NCBI GenBank assembly: GCA_051453625.1
Contig: JBOZIK010000001.1
Location: 40,854,693-40,895,502 of the forward strand
Source of the DNA: Welwitschia mirabilis
Taxonomy: Eukaryota; Gnetophyta; Gnetopsida; Welwitschiales
Reading direction: 5' to 3'
DNA length: 40,810 bases
The notes beneath the pieces are model-generated. The model had not been told where the DNA came from and did not search any database. It saw only the letters and a list, made by a program, of their open reading frames with translations. This document shows positions 20,238-31,560 of this stretch, one piece after another. Each line of letters opens with the position of its first letter. Position 1 is the stretch's first letter. The translations under genes and the position numbers were made by a program.

Positions 20238-21449
20238 GTGTCATATTTTAAAGTCTTCGGAAGTAAATGCTATGTGCTAAAAGATAGAGAACATTTGAGA
20301 AAATTCAAGTTAAAGGCTAATGAATATATCTTTTTGGGTTACTCAACGAGAAGTAGAGCCTACCGTGTTTTCAACAAAAGAAGCTTAATAGTAGAAGAAT
20401 CAATAAATGTGCAAATTAATGAGAGTGACACAAGATCAAACTATACAGATGAGAAGGAAACCAGAACTTCAAGTATTCCCCCCAACTAATGAAAGTTCTA
20501 ATGAAAGACATGAAGTTTCAATAAAAGAAGGCATGCCAAAAAAGCACAAACTTCTTAAAGATTATCCTTTAAAATCCATTATTGGAGAAGTTAACTCAAA
20601 GATAAAAACAAGGGGTTCCATGAAAAATTTATGTGCTCACATTTATTATGTCTCAAAGATAGAACCCAAGAAATTTGAAGAAGCAAAAATCCATGACGAA
20701 TGGATGATGGCAATGTAAGATGAGCTATAACAATTCAAAAGAAATGATGTTGGAAAGCTAGTAGAAAGGCCAAAAGATAATAATGTTATTGGAACTAAAT
20801 GGATTTTTAAAACAAATGTGATGAAGAAAATAATGAATGTCATTAAAAACAAGGTAAGATTAGTAGCTCAAGGATACAATCAAACAAAAAGCATTGATGT
20901 AGAAGATACTTTTTCTCCTATTACAAGGCTGGATAGCATTAGAATATTTTCTTCTTTTGCAGCTTTAAGAATTTTAAAATATATCAAATGGATATAAAAA
21001 GTGCTTTCCTAAATGGCACATTAATTAAAGAAGTCTATGTAGAACAACCACAAGGTTTTATTGATCCTTATAAAACTGATCATGTATATAGACTTAAAAA
21101 AGCTTTATATAGAATAAAACAAGCACCAAGGGCTTGGTATGAGAAGCTAGCTACATTTTTAAATGAAAATGGATATATTTGAGGAACTGTAGACAAAACT
21201 TTATTTGTGAAGAATCTGAAATAGGATTTCATTTTTATACAGATTTATGTAGATGATATTATTTTTGGTGTCTCAAATGAAAAGCTATCAAAAGAATTTG
21301 CAAATATTATGATAAATTAATTTGAAATGAGTATGCTGAGTGAAGTAAAATTGTTTCTTGGACTTCAGATCAATTCAAATATGCAAGAGATTTGTTCAAA
21401 TGATTTGGTTTAAAAAATGCAAAAACAACTGACACTCCTATGTCTACAT
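20238..21449 (+). pseudogene. reverse transcriptase (RVT_2 type) of P, broken
   Basis: The linker SYFKVFGSKCYVL...IFLGYS follows the integrase. The RT domain begins near 20660 (KKFEEAKIHDEWMMAM) and continues with [76 protein letters not shown] and the catalytic YVDDIIFG at 21246 onward. Both active-site Asp residues of YVDD and the Asp of DIKSAFLNG are kept. Stops occur near 20717, 21180 and 21222, and single-base shifts near 20490-20640 and 20960-20990. A short deletion after FLGLQI joins directly to QFKYARDLFK, removing roughly a dozen residues. Confidence 0.9.
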
Positions 21450-22144
21450 CATGTAAAGTAAGTTTGGATGAAAATGGTAAATCCATAAATCAAAAACTTT
21501 ACAAAAGTATGATTGGTAGTTTATTATATTTAACTACAAGTAAAAAAATATCATGTTTAGTATTGGAGTTTTTGCAAGATATCAATCCCAATTAAAAGAA
21601 TCACATCTTTAAGCAGTAAAAAGAATAATCAGGTATGTAAAGGATACATGTGATTTGGCTTATGGTATCCCACCAAGACATCTTTTAAACTTGTAGGTTT
21701 TAGTGATGCAGATTGGATTGGATGCAAAGATGATAGAAAAAGCACAAGTGGAAATTGCTTTCTTCATGAACAAGCAAGAAACAAAACTCTATTTCTTTCT
21801 CTACTGTAGAAGCCAAATATATTGCAGTAGGTAGTTGTTGCACTCACCTTTTATGGATGAAAGAAAATTTAAAAGATTTTGGTGTTAATTTTGAGTAAGT
21901 TCCTATTTTCTGTGACAAAATAAGTGCTATTAATATATCAAAAAATCTGATTCAGCATTCAAGAACGAAGCATATTGAGCTAAAACATCATTTCCTACAA
22001 GACCAAGTTGAAAAAGAACACATTTCTATGAATTTTGTAATTACAGACCAATAATTGGCAAATACTTTTACTAAAACCCTAAATTTTAATACTTTTCTTT
22101 ATCTCAGAAATCAACTAGGGGTTCTTTCACCGTCTTATGATTGA
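21450..22144 (+). pseudogene. RNase H and C-terminus of P polyprotein, broken
   Basis: RNase H removes the RNA strand during reverse transcription. Motifs in order: LYKSMIGSLLYLT, FSDADWIGCKDDRKSTSG (Asp at 21705-21707 kept), VEAKYIAVGSCCTHLLWMK (Glu at 21809-21811 kept), FCDKISAINISKN, HSRTKHIELKHHFLQDQV and LANTFTKTL. The natural stop is at 22142-22144. There are shifts near 21545, 21600-21690 and 21770. The frame ends here and no ORF E follows, in contrast to X and Z. Confidence 0.88.
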
Positions 22145-22352
22145 TTCTAGGACGGTCGACCAAATTCTCTATTCGATCAACCGAAATAGTTCGATCGACT
22201 AGTTTTTAACTCGGTTGCCTAGTTAATCAAGGTTATGTAGTTGTCTCAGTAATAGTATAGAACAACAAATTGTCTTTTTTTTTTGTAATTATCTTTTATA
22301 TTATTTTTTGGTTTCATGGTAACTGTTTCTCCTCTCCTTTATCATTGATGTC

Positions 22353-22365
22353 AAAAGGGGGAGAA
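22353..22365 (+). other. internal polypurine tract of P
   Basis: AAAAGGGGGAGAA preceded by ATCATTGATGTC. The LTR-proximal tract has nearly the same leader, ATCATCAATGTC. Confidence 0.7.
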
Positions 22366-22779
22366 TTAGTTAATTATTTGTTAAAAATTTATGCACAAAA
22401 TGGTGTTTCATTTGGTACTCTAAATCTATTTGTGCCTTTCAAAATCGTTTATGCTAAATATGTTTTCCTTTGATATCATAAGTACTTAATTTGAAAAGTT
22501 TCAAGTCTTTTAAACATTGGAAATAAATTAAAACTTGTAACATTTGATTCAATGTTAAATAAGTTTACATGTTCACATTATGTTTATCTTAAAGTTATGC
22601 CTTTTTAAATTCTCGAATGTGCATAACTAATTTTTTTATTTAAAGCACAAAATTTTATTATTCAAAATGTCTTAACTTGTTTTCAAAGGGAATATTATTT
22701 TTCAATAGGCATTTTGTAAGGGAGAGCTTTTCTAAGAGTTCTAAATTTTCACAACCAAGTATTTTCTATCATCAATGTC

Positions 22780-22789
22780 AAAGGGGGAT
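22780..22789 (+). other. LTR-proximal polypurine tract of P
   Basis: AAAGGGGGAT two bases before the 3' LTR, the expected plus-strand primer. Confidence 0.85.
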
Positions 22790-22791
22790 AT

Positions 22792-24188
22792 TATTGGATT
22801 ATGTTTTACCAATTAATATTAAACTAGTATTTTCTGTATAAAAAATTTTTTATTTTATGCAGAAGACGTTAAATTACTTATAGGTCGAAAGATGGAACTA
22901 AAATTGTCAACTTCTAAGCACTAAAAACCTATCAGTTTATTTACCCTCAAGATGGGGTAAACTGAATTTTCTAAGCAGACAGAAAAAAGAAATAAATCAA
23001 GAGGGGTCGACCAGACCTTTATGGGGTTAACCGGATTTGAGAACCTAAGAAACAGTACTCCTGGACTAAATGAAAAGGTGTCAACCAAACCTGTGATGGG
23101 GTCGATTGGACCTGAGCACTATGCAGCTGGTACACCTGAACCGATCATCATGGGATTGATTAGAACCTGAAGGAGTCGACTGGACTCAACGTAGGAAATT
23201 AGAAAGAAATTTTATTAGAGGAACAGGTGACCGGATGGATAGTAGGCAATCAGACCCAGATGGGGTCGACCGGATAGGGAGCCGTAAGAAATTAGGATGA
23301 CCAAATTTCTCACTTGGGTGACTTGTGTAACTCACGACACCATATGGAGTCGACCGGATTTTTGTGGAATCGATCAGATAAAGCAAAAATGAAATTTTTC
23401 TAAATGTTATGTATCCATTATGTAGCCATTAGGTAGCCATTTTTTACCTGTTTATAGCTGTTGGAAGCACATTTCAAATGTAATAAACCCTAAAAGCCTT
23501 CTATTATAAATAGCTAAGACATAGATGACCAAAGAGTCTTTTTGAACTATTTTCATTTGGATAAATCTATTAGATCTGAAGGATTAGGCATTGTATTTGG
23601 TTGATTTCCACTTTTTTATCTTGGCATCCATATTTCTGACCGAACGAGACCTACTATTGGCCTCCTCTCTATATTCAAGGTCAAATTAAGAGCTTTACTT
23701 GCTTTACTTCTATAGGAGAAGAGCTCCATCATATTTCCTAATTCCAGAATAAGTGATATGTATGCTTTCAAGGCATCATTACATCACTATCCTGCTTTGT
23801 GAAAGGTTGAGACTAAGCCTTGAAAAGTCTGTTCTAAAGGTTGAGACTAAGCCTAGAAAAGTCTGTTTGTAAAGGTTACAGGTGAATGTAGAATACCTGA
23901 TGGAGTAATAAAGATCTAAGATCTAGCTTGAGGATAAGCTGATCGTCGAGAGTGGAGTAGGGAGTTTCCTGAATCACTATAAATCCGGCTTGCATTAAAT
24001 TGGTATTTTTGTGCTTTTAGTTTTTGTTTCTTTACTTTCATTATTTTCTCTTACTGTGCACATTCTAGATTAGTTCATTTTTGTATGCAAGTTTTTGTTT
24101 CAGATTAAATTCATTTAGAATATTGTATTGGATTTTTTAAAGAACCTATTCACCCCCTCCTCCTCCTCTAGGGTTCTCGATCCTATCA
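22792..24188 (+). repeat. 3' LTR of element P (1397 bp)
   Basis: Starts TATTGG (canonical TG mutated to TA) and ends CCTATCA. Well-kept palindrome words include GGGGTCGACCAGACC near 23005 and GGGGTCGACCGGAT near 23264. TATAAATAG at 23505-23513; two 'GACTAAGCCT' units near 23810-23855. Confidence 0.92.
23505..23513 (+). promoter_or_regulatory. TATA box of 3' LTR of P
   Basis: TATAAATAG, conserved with the other family LTRs. Confidence 0.65.
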
Positions 24189-24193
24189 GAAGC
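24189..24193 (+). other. right target-site duplication of element P
   Basis: GAAGC directly after the 3' LTR; pairs with AAAGC at 16759-16763. Confidence 0.65.
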
Positions 24194-26500
24194 ATCATCC
24201 TATTTATGGAAATAAATTTATTACATGTTTTAGCATGAATAAGATCTATTAATAATTTTCCTAGTTACTTATTAATAATATAATTTTAAATATTCAAATT
24301 TTATGAATGAGGTCCTACCTTACTAGTATAATAGTGCTTCTATGAGTTCATGGTTGTCAATTAAATTTTATAAAATGTCTTCCAAATTTTAAAGAAATTA
24401 AAAAAATTATTTATAAAATATCAAGATATTACATGCCATTTTTTTAAAACTCTATCATTATCATTTCATTTTATAACCAATCTTATGTTTGGAGAAATCC
24501 CCCTTTGAAATTCTCATATAACACATGTAAAAATAAGCTTTTATATCATATTGGGTGACATGATTTACAACATTTAATATGAAGTAAAATTACTAATATG
24601 CAAAGTAGTTCAACTATCTAAAATTTATAACAATGACTATAGGTGTAGAAAGTTTACACCAAGTTGTCCTCTTATAGCTTTCCAAGCCTATGACTAGGTA
24701 GACTAGTAGTTATTAACATCTTTTTCTTAAAAAGACAAGTATTAGAAGGAATAAAAGTATACTTATAAGTTTAGAACAAAATTTTTCATGTGTAATTGAG
24801 AAGACCATGTTACAAAATTTATTTAAATGAATGATACCAATGTTATAATAATTACAATAGTTGTAAAGAATATTATCTTCATGTGCTTAGTTAAAGCTAC
24901 TCTTGTTGATTAGAACATATGGATACTAACCATTTAATTAAATGTTATGGTAATAGGTTTTATATTTATTAAATGTTAAATATAAAATACATGATACAAT
25001 TGTTGATATTAAAAGTTCTAAATATTAATATGGCAATGATAAATTAATGCACATCTATGAATAGACTTTGAAATTTTAGATAAGAATCACACATGAGACT
25101 ACATATTTAACTATCATGACCTTAAACTCAAACTTGATATAATTTTCGTAAATTAAATCCTCTAATAAGTCAACATTATATGAAAAACTATTATAGAAAA
25201 ATTATGAAATTGTTTTAAAATCACACTATGAAAAACTAAAAACATGATGCAAAATTTCTCAAGTTGAGGAGAATGATTAAAAAAGTGATTAAAAAAAAAA
25301 TCATACTTAAAATCTTACATAATTTAAAACAAGGGATATGATTAGTGACTTTCAATAATAAATGGACTGAATTTTTATATTTTGGATGAAAGAGGATTAT
25401 ATAATTGTTATCTTTTTAAATCTTAATTCATGGAAAACATACAATATAAAGTTCCCTATCTTAATTATCTAGATAAAAACTCATAAAAGCCTTAAAATAT
25501 TGAGAGTTTACTATCGAAATCTTTAGGTTTGTCTTGTAAATTATCACTAAAATCTTAACTATCAAATGTTTATATTTTGACTTATGATTTACAACCAAGA
25601 TCTTATGTTAGATTGAGATAAAACAAGATTTCAAATGCTAAAATACTTAAGTTAGTTAAAGCATATGGCTATTAACTAAAAGGTTTGAGATTTAAGCCCT
25701 TGTTTTAGCAACTATAACCTATTATTATTGAATTGCTCAACATAAACACTGTAAAGTAATTTGTTTAACTATTTTCTTATGAAAAGAAGCCTATATATGA
25801 ATTTATATCTTATTTAATTAGAGAGTGCCATTAAGAAAAGATAATAACATGAAGTATATTTTTCCTTTTTTCTTCTAGGTAGCTTCAATATAAAATAGGT
25901 AAGAATATAGTTAATAGAGAGAATCTTTATATTATTTCCTGAAAAGAAAGCTAATTCTAAAACCCTATGTAGCCTAAAGAGAAAACATTAAACACATAGA
26001 TTTTCTAACTTAATTATCTAAATAAAAATGCATGGGGACCTTTGTCACATACCAAATATTTAACGATTAAGATTTAAGTTTAAAATGTCTTGATAAATAA
26101 GTTAAAAAAGAATATGAAATTTTATAAAGCAAATATTTTAAGTTAATTCTTAAATATCTTCTTTTATAGCTAATATCCCCATGGCTATTAGTTTCTTTTG
26201 TATAACAGTTGTAACTAATGCTTTGGTTTTATTTGTTTAATTACTCATTTTAGAAAATGCCAATGAGTTGTGGATTTGTAATTATTATGAATCGAGATGC
26301 TTAACATCTAGAGTTATTTTATTCTACTTTATTTTTGGTAAATGTTAAAGAATATCTTGAATTGTAATTGCTCTCATGTTTATGAAATATCTTATTATTG
26401 CTGCTAATGTATTATTAATTTTTTATTATTTATGAGAAGGACAATTGTTATTTATTATACCCAGTGGCCTGGAAAGGTAATAATTAGGGGTTATGAAATC
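24194..26500. other. AT-rich intergenic DNA, no gene seen
   Basis: About 2.3 kb, close to 20% GC in places, no ORF over 60 codons and no motif or repeat I can name. Confidence 0.55.
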
Positions 26501-26504
26501 CCTA

Positions 26505-26575
26505 TCACTTCCATCACCTTCACCACTTCTACCACCTTCATCACTTCCACCACATTCACCACCTTCCCCACCCTA
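26505..26575 (+). repeat. imperfect trinucleotide-rich tract (CACCTT/CCACCA-like)
   Basis: Runs of CACCTTCACCAC-type units. Two overlapping plus-strand ORFs of about 80 codons (26432-26671 and 26493-26738) owe their openness and their Thr/Ser/Pro composition to this tract. Confidence 0.7.
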
Positions 26576-26778
26576 TTTTTTTATGATGCCTCCTCATGTT
26601 CTCATGTCTTTTCACATCCTACATCCTCAGCTATCAATAAAACCTTTTTCTCTTCTTATTTCATATTTTAGAGAAAGCCTTTGTTATCAAATCTTGATGA
26701 CTTTAACTTGGAGCTTGGAAAACCTTGGAGCCTTGTAATCTTCATGAGTTCTGAAGTCTTCATTTTAAATTTGGTATG

Positions 26779-26866
26779 TTTTTTGGCTTGGATTATTTTC
26801 TTACATGGTTTTTGACTTGGATTATTTTCTTGTATGGTTTTTGGCTTTCATTTATTTCTTATATGT
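26779..26866 (+). repeat. three imperfect units of about 29 bp
   Basis: Successive units share TTTTTGGCTTGGATTATTTT and C/TATGG. The third is the most diverged. Confidence 0.7.
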
Positions 26867-27748
26867 TTCAATTAATTCTTGCATCTTTTACATGTTTCAT
26901 GGATTTTTCTTGCTATCTCAATTAATCTTATAAGTTTCTTCTTATGCATGTAATATCTTGGCCGTGAATTTAATTCTATGCTTTAAACTTTGTTAAGTGA
27001 TAAAATTATGCAGCTTTAGGGGTAGGGCACTTAAGAGGCTCCCATTGACCATGGGAGTGAACTATCAGAGTAATCAAGATGATGTTGATAACTTATCTAG
27101 TTGTGCATGACATGATGTCTTTGTGGCTTCAAAAGGGTTTATGCCATCTAAAGGGTTTCTATTAGCCATAGGAATAAACCTATAGACAAATGGGTATTTT
27201 TGACACTCTTCTGATAGTGCATTCTATTCACTGTACATTCTTAGATTACTGAAACTTGGATACGTGCATCCAAATTACTAAAATTTGTATGAGGTCTTGG
27301 TTAAATTTTGATCTTTCTTGCAAATCCCATCTTGTGTTTGAAAATCCCCTTACCTAAACCTTGTCATGGACCATATTAGGAACTTTGAAGGTTATTGTTC
27401 TCACTTCATAGTTGCATGTATAGGACCTCCTATGAAGAAGGCCTTGGAATAAGCTAGCTGATGCAAGATGGATCGAGTGCTAATTCATGCTGCTTTTTTA
27501 GATGCGTGTAGTTGAAGGATCTTGGATGTCCTGAATGAATTATGTTATTTATGTCAACATGAATATTGTATTCAAATTTATTTAAGGAAGTGATATGGAT
27601 ATTTGCAATGTATTTATCTCCTTTTATTTAAGAATTCTACTTAATTTTCATGAATCTACCTCATAGATAATGAAATTTAGTTTTTACTTAGAAAATGTGT
27701 TCATATTGGGATAGTAGATAAATTTTAATTTATATTGATTACTAGATA
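26867..27748. other. intergenic DNA, possibly old LTR-derived
   Basis: No reading frame. Two related blocks lie near 27028-27068 (CCCATTGACCATGGGAGTG) and 27155-27185 (TATTAGCCATAGGAATAAAC), about 118 bases apart. Compositionally less AT-rich than its left flank. I cannot assign it. Confidence 0.35.
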
Positions 27749-28200
27749 TTTTTTGCATTATGCTATTTAGTTTATTTTAAAGCTGAATATTAGCATAATT
27801 AGTGAAATCATTAGCATGTTAAGAGAAGGGTTTAGAGTTTGAGTTTAGATAAGTGATATCACATTTTTATTATGGAAAGCTAGGAGAACTCTAATATCAT
27901 TTAATTCTGCTAGGATTTAATATAATAGAATATAGCTTAAGGGAGTTATCAGGAATCTTTTATACAATGAAAAATATTTTCTGCAAGATGCTATTTAGTT
28001 CATTTTTAAAGTTGAATGTTAGCATGATTGGTGAAATCATTAGCACATTAAGAGAAGGATTTAAGAGTTTGAGTTCAGAAAAGTGATATCATATTTATGA
28101 AAAGCTAGGAGAACTCTAATATCATTTAATTTTTCTAGGACTTAATATAATAGAATATAATTTAAGGGGGTTATGAAGAATCTTTTACATAGTGAAAAAT
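27749..28200. repeat. tandem duplication of about 228 bp
   Basis: Two adjacent copies, about 27749-27976 and 27977-28200, alignable end to end. Anchors: TGCTATTTAG at 27761 and 27989; AGCTAGGAGAACTCTAATAT in both. Diverged by substitutions and small indels. No coding potential. Confidence 0.85.
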
Positions 28201-28329
28201 AATAAAAATGCCATGATTGAGAGACTTAATCTCTTAACCTTTTGTATTAAATCCTTCTACCCTAGTAATAGTTTAATAACCAACTGAAATTATGAGGAGA
28301 TCTAAAACAAACTGTTAAAACATTACACA

Positions 28330-29160
28330 TGAGTCGACTTGCATCTATAACGGGAAAAAACACATCATGGTGTGTAGTGTATCTAGTCCCTTAAATGCCT
28401 TGCGTCTCTTAAATGCTGAAACATCTCTCATGCCTTGCAAAAATGCAAGCTTGCAACACTTTCCCTCTTTTCTATACAAGCTCAGTCTGTTCTCATGCCT
28501 TCTCCTTTCTAGTGATGCTTCCGGCATTCATATCCCGGCTATCCTCTTGTTTCCAATAGTAATTTAAGCATTATCTGCAATTTTGTGTATCGCGCTTAAA
28601 CGATTGCATTTATTGTGTTGAATCTTCCTTATGTAAAAACCATCTTGCATCCACAGCACATCAGAATGCGAGATTAAAGAGGCAAGAATTCCAATATTTG
28701 TCAATGCTGATCAAGAACCTGCCAAACGCCTTACAAACATCATTAATCTAATCAAAACATTCTCAAATTTCTTGATCAAATAACGACTTCAATCAGATTA
28801 ACAGAGCTGCAGTCGTTCGCCTTCCCTTCATTTTGATCAAGAAAATGAATCATCTACATTTTCTTTCTCTCTCTGGTGCATTTTATATGGAACTGCCAGT
28901 GCGTCAATGTTGCCCCTTCATTTTGGGCACTCCTCCTTGCTTCCACAGCGGACATCCCTTCTTGCCTTTCTGGTTTGCATGCTTGTCCTTCGCCCTTCAC
29001 TGCGTTCTTTGCATGTGCCAAACAGCGTGCTCCCGAAGTGCGCAAATGCGACTTCAATCTAGCGACGGATAAGCTTGCATCCTATAGATCTGCTTCTTCC
29101 CTCCTTTGCCTACGTAATATCTCCATCGTTAAATGTTCATGCCTTCTTTTTCTTTAAATC
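28330..29160. other. GC-rich island, unassigned
   Basis: Lines at 28921 and 28981 are 31/60 and 34/60 GC by count, against 12/60 at 25261. Several overlapping ORFs of 60-93 codons lie here on both strands: 28345-28527 minus, 28367-28567 plus, 28833-29072 plus, 28854-29057 minus, 28876-29157 plus. None has a domain I recognise. It could be an old exon or promoter of a host gene, a non-coding RNA, or part of an unrecognised transposon. I do not call a gene. Confidence 0.5.
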
Positions 29161-29666
29161 ATTTCTGAATATTATCTGCCATGAGGGAATAACCAATGTT
29201 GCTGACGTAAATGGACCTCCAATCGGCTTTATGGGGTCCTTCATGATAAATAGATTGTACTTGATTAAGGTCATATGCCTCTAATTTATAAGTTAACTTT
29301 TCTATGTATAGTTGGCTATCTAGGGATGCCTAAATCATAAAATACCCTTGCAGAAGAATTCCATACTAGACCAACATTTGGTACTAAATGGTTTACTAAG
29401 TTATTAAATGTTTTAACCTTATAGCCATGAAATAACTAGATTTCGCTTAATTGTAAACTAGCACCATCTTATGCGCTAAACTTTATTTTCTTATTAAAAA
29501 AATTATACAGACTTTAGATGGATTGTTAAACTATGGATAACAATATCATTGGATACTAATTATTTTTTCTTATCGTCTGAGTCATAACCATAATATGGCC
29601 TTCTGTTAGTTAGTCTTATGTTATAGCTCTAACTGCTAAAATTGGTAGTTACATTTTAGTGAGTTT

Positions 29667-29736
29667 TGGTATCAAGGCATAATTTTTAAAATTTTGGGTT
29701 ATTAAAAATGTGAACATTACATTTTGGTATCAAAGC
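29667..29736 (+). other. two iMet primer-site-like sequences 58 bp apart
   Basis: TGGTATCAAGGC at 29667-29678 and TGGTATCAAAGC at 29725-29736. The second is one base from the plant iMet site and is preceded by TTACATT, the form expected for an LTR end CA plus a two-base spacer. No matching second LTR was found nearby, so this may be a remnant of another LTR element. Weak. Confidence 0.35.
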
Positions 29737-30984
29737 TAATTGAAGTTTTTGGCTATAAAATTTTGGACATCATAATCTTACAAGATTAAGAGTTGACCAT
29801 CAAAGATCACAAGGATCTTCAAAGTCTTTGGTTTAAGTCATATAGCATGCAAGTTGGCTTATGGTTTATATTCATGTATTCAAGGTACACTTGGATGTGA
29901 GCTTCAATGTCTTAGGAACAAATACTAGGTGAGACATGGACATTTGGTAGTAAGCTCCTAAGTTAATATGAATGATCCATAGATTTTGACTTGGCTAAAC
30001 AAACTGATAACGCTAGCAAGCGCAATATAGTTCTCCATGAATTATCTTCCTTAAAAGAAGGGGACGGGAAAAAAAAAAGGAAACGAGAATGAAGAAATAC
30101 AAAGGATTAATTTGAATCTTGCTAACCTTTATTCATGATGCACTTCAGATAGCATCTTTAGCAAGGCACGTTACCATAATAGAGCCATTAACTTTATATG
30201 TTTTTTTAATTTATGTTTTAGGTGATAGAACTTAAAATAATTAAAATAAGTTATAAAATCCAAACCACTATTTTTAAAACTTCATGACAATGATAAATAA
30301 TATTGCATATTACCACTATTTTTAAAACTTCATGCTAATGATAAATAATATTACATATTCACATAAGTTTAAAAATTAAGATTAAATTTTCAACCAATCT
30401 AACAGCATATTTGAAATAAAATTGATCTTCATAAATAGAGTGAATAAACTAATAACCTAAACTTATATAATGTATATAACATTACAATATATAGCAATAT
30501 CTAAAGGGATAAACTAAGTCTACAGTATTTAGAAATTTTGTCTAAAGTTTTTTGTCTTTTTTTTTTAATATCTAAAAGTTTACCAGTTCAGTGAAGGACA
30601 TATATCTAAGGTTTTGTATTAAAGTGGACTTAGATGAGTAATTTTATTAAGATTATATAACCCTTCCAATATGTGATTATTGTACCAATAAGATTACTAA
30701 ACATAGAATTATAAACTATTATCTCATCACCTATTTTTAGATTTATTACTACGTTTGAATTTTAAGTATTTCTTATTAAGATTCAAGTCTATGTTTAACT
30801 TAAACATAAAACAAAAAATTGATGCCCTAGTTTAATGAATAAGGATGTTTTTTGTGGACTAGTTTATAAGGAGAACATTCTATGGAATATTTTAAAGTTC
30901 TTTTATAGTATCAAAGAGAATTATTAAATTTTTAAAACTAATTTTTCTTATATTAATTAATAAGTTTTTATAAGAATTTTTATT
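29737..30984. other. AT-rich DNA without a supportable gene
   Basis: No ORF or RNA gene seen. It contains the 48-bp tandem pair at 30264-30359 and may include degraded flanks of the gypsy fragment to its right. Confidence 0.5.
30264..30359. repeat. 48-bp direct tandem pair
   Basis: Copies 30264-30311 and 30312-30359, starting ACCACTATTTTTAAAACTTC, with three mismatches. Confidence 0.9.
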
Positions 30985-31560
30985 AACAATTTATTAGTTT
31001 CTTTAGTTTGACTATTATATTAAGAAGGATGAGGGTTGATGAATAAGAATTAGTTAACTAGGGTTTAATTTCATAAGACTCTAGAGATTTCCTTAAAACT
31101 CTTCTAATAAAATGCATATCATTATCAAAATCAAAATTCTTGAATATGTGAATAATGTTTGTTTGAAAGAAATTTTTTAAGGCTTACCTTAGATGGTCAT
31201 TCATTGCAATTACTTCTACACATCCAACATGATAATCTAAACATACAAGAGTATGAACCCTTATAAAGGAAGTTGAGCTGATAGGTCTAATAAAGTTAAT
31301 TTTGAAAGCATCAAAAGGGTTCCATTAAGATAATCTATTATGAAGGACCCTCCATGTTCTATTCCACATAACCTATTCATTAATGTCGGTTACAACTCCT
31401 ATAAACTCACAAGAAAGTTAAACATAGCTTGTCAAAAATATTTGGCAAGAGATACTTTGGGAATTATATGCCATATAGTATAATATCCTTTATAAATATC
31501 CTTATGAAGCTCTATAAGAAGACAATGAAACATGATATCTTGATCATATCATTGTTATGA
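30985..31560 (-). pseudogene. Ty3/gypsy integrase fragment, broken
   Basis: On the minus strand from 31324 the frame reads NPFDAFKINFIRPISS, HTLVCLDYHVGCVEVIAMND, LKNFFQTNIIHIF, FDFDNDMHF, SLESYEIKP. This aligns with the gypsy integrase core pattern FDVWGIDFMGPF, VAVDYVSKWVEA, FLKxxIFxRF, SDGGTHF, LxxYGVKH. The first catalytic Asp is Asn (KIN for GID); the second, in the SDGG context, seems kept. Upstream, 31324-31560, the zinc-binding part is only traceable as fragments in shifting frames. At least two stops lie in the core. Wording is closest to Athila/Tat-type integrases; lineage is inference. No RT or RNase H was found next to it. Confidence 0.68.

Larger units (their letters stand above)
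22145..22791 (+). other. 3' untranslated region of P with two polypurine tracts
   Basis: About 650 bases between the polyprotein stop and the 3' LTR. It begins with several TCGACC/TCGATC words (22150-22205) like those in the LTRs. It contains PPTs at 22353-22365 and 22780-22789. The 67-codon ORF at 22270-22473 has no recognisable features. Confidence 0.7.
16764..24188 (+). mobile_element. full-length decayed Ty1/copia element P (Sirevirus-like)
   Basis: 7425 bases including a 100-N gap. Order: 5' LTR, iMet primer site, shortened gag, protease, integrase, reverse transcriptase, RNase H, two polypurine tracts, 3' LTR, flanked by a near-perfect 5-bp duplication. The integrase-before-RT order defines Ty1/copia. 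There is no ORF E. The two LTRs differ at 15 of their first 100 bases, mostly transitions, so the insertion is old. The gag core is deleted and the integrase catalytic residues are changed, so P cannot move by itself. Confidence 0.92.

Noticed and set aside
16759-24193. P as a solo insertion with a perfect target duplication
   Set aside because: The duplication is 4 of 5 (AAAGC/GAAGC), so it is stated as near-perfect only.
25601-25760. Possible tRNA-like sequence (AAGCATATGGCTATTAACTAAAAGG)
   Set aside because: No acceptor or T-arm pairing can be found around it.
26432-26738. Two overlapping Thr/Ser/Pro-rich ORFs of about 80 codons
   Set aside because: Driven by a low-complexity CACCTT-type tract; no domain, no conserved start context.
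28833-29157. Overlapping 79- and 93-codon ORFs in the GC-rich island
   Set aside because: Both frames and the opposite strand are open together, as expected for GC-rich non-coding DNA; no motif is recognised. The island is reported as a finding instead.
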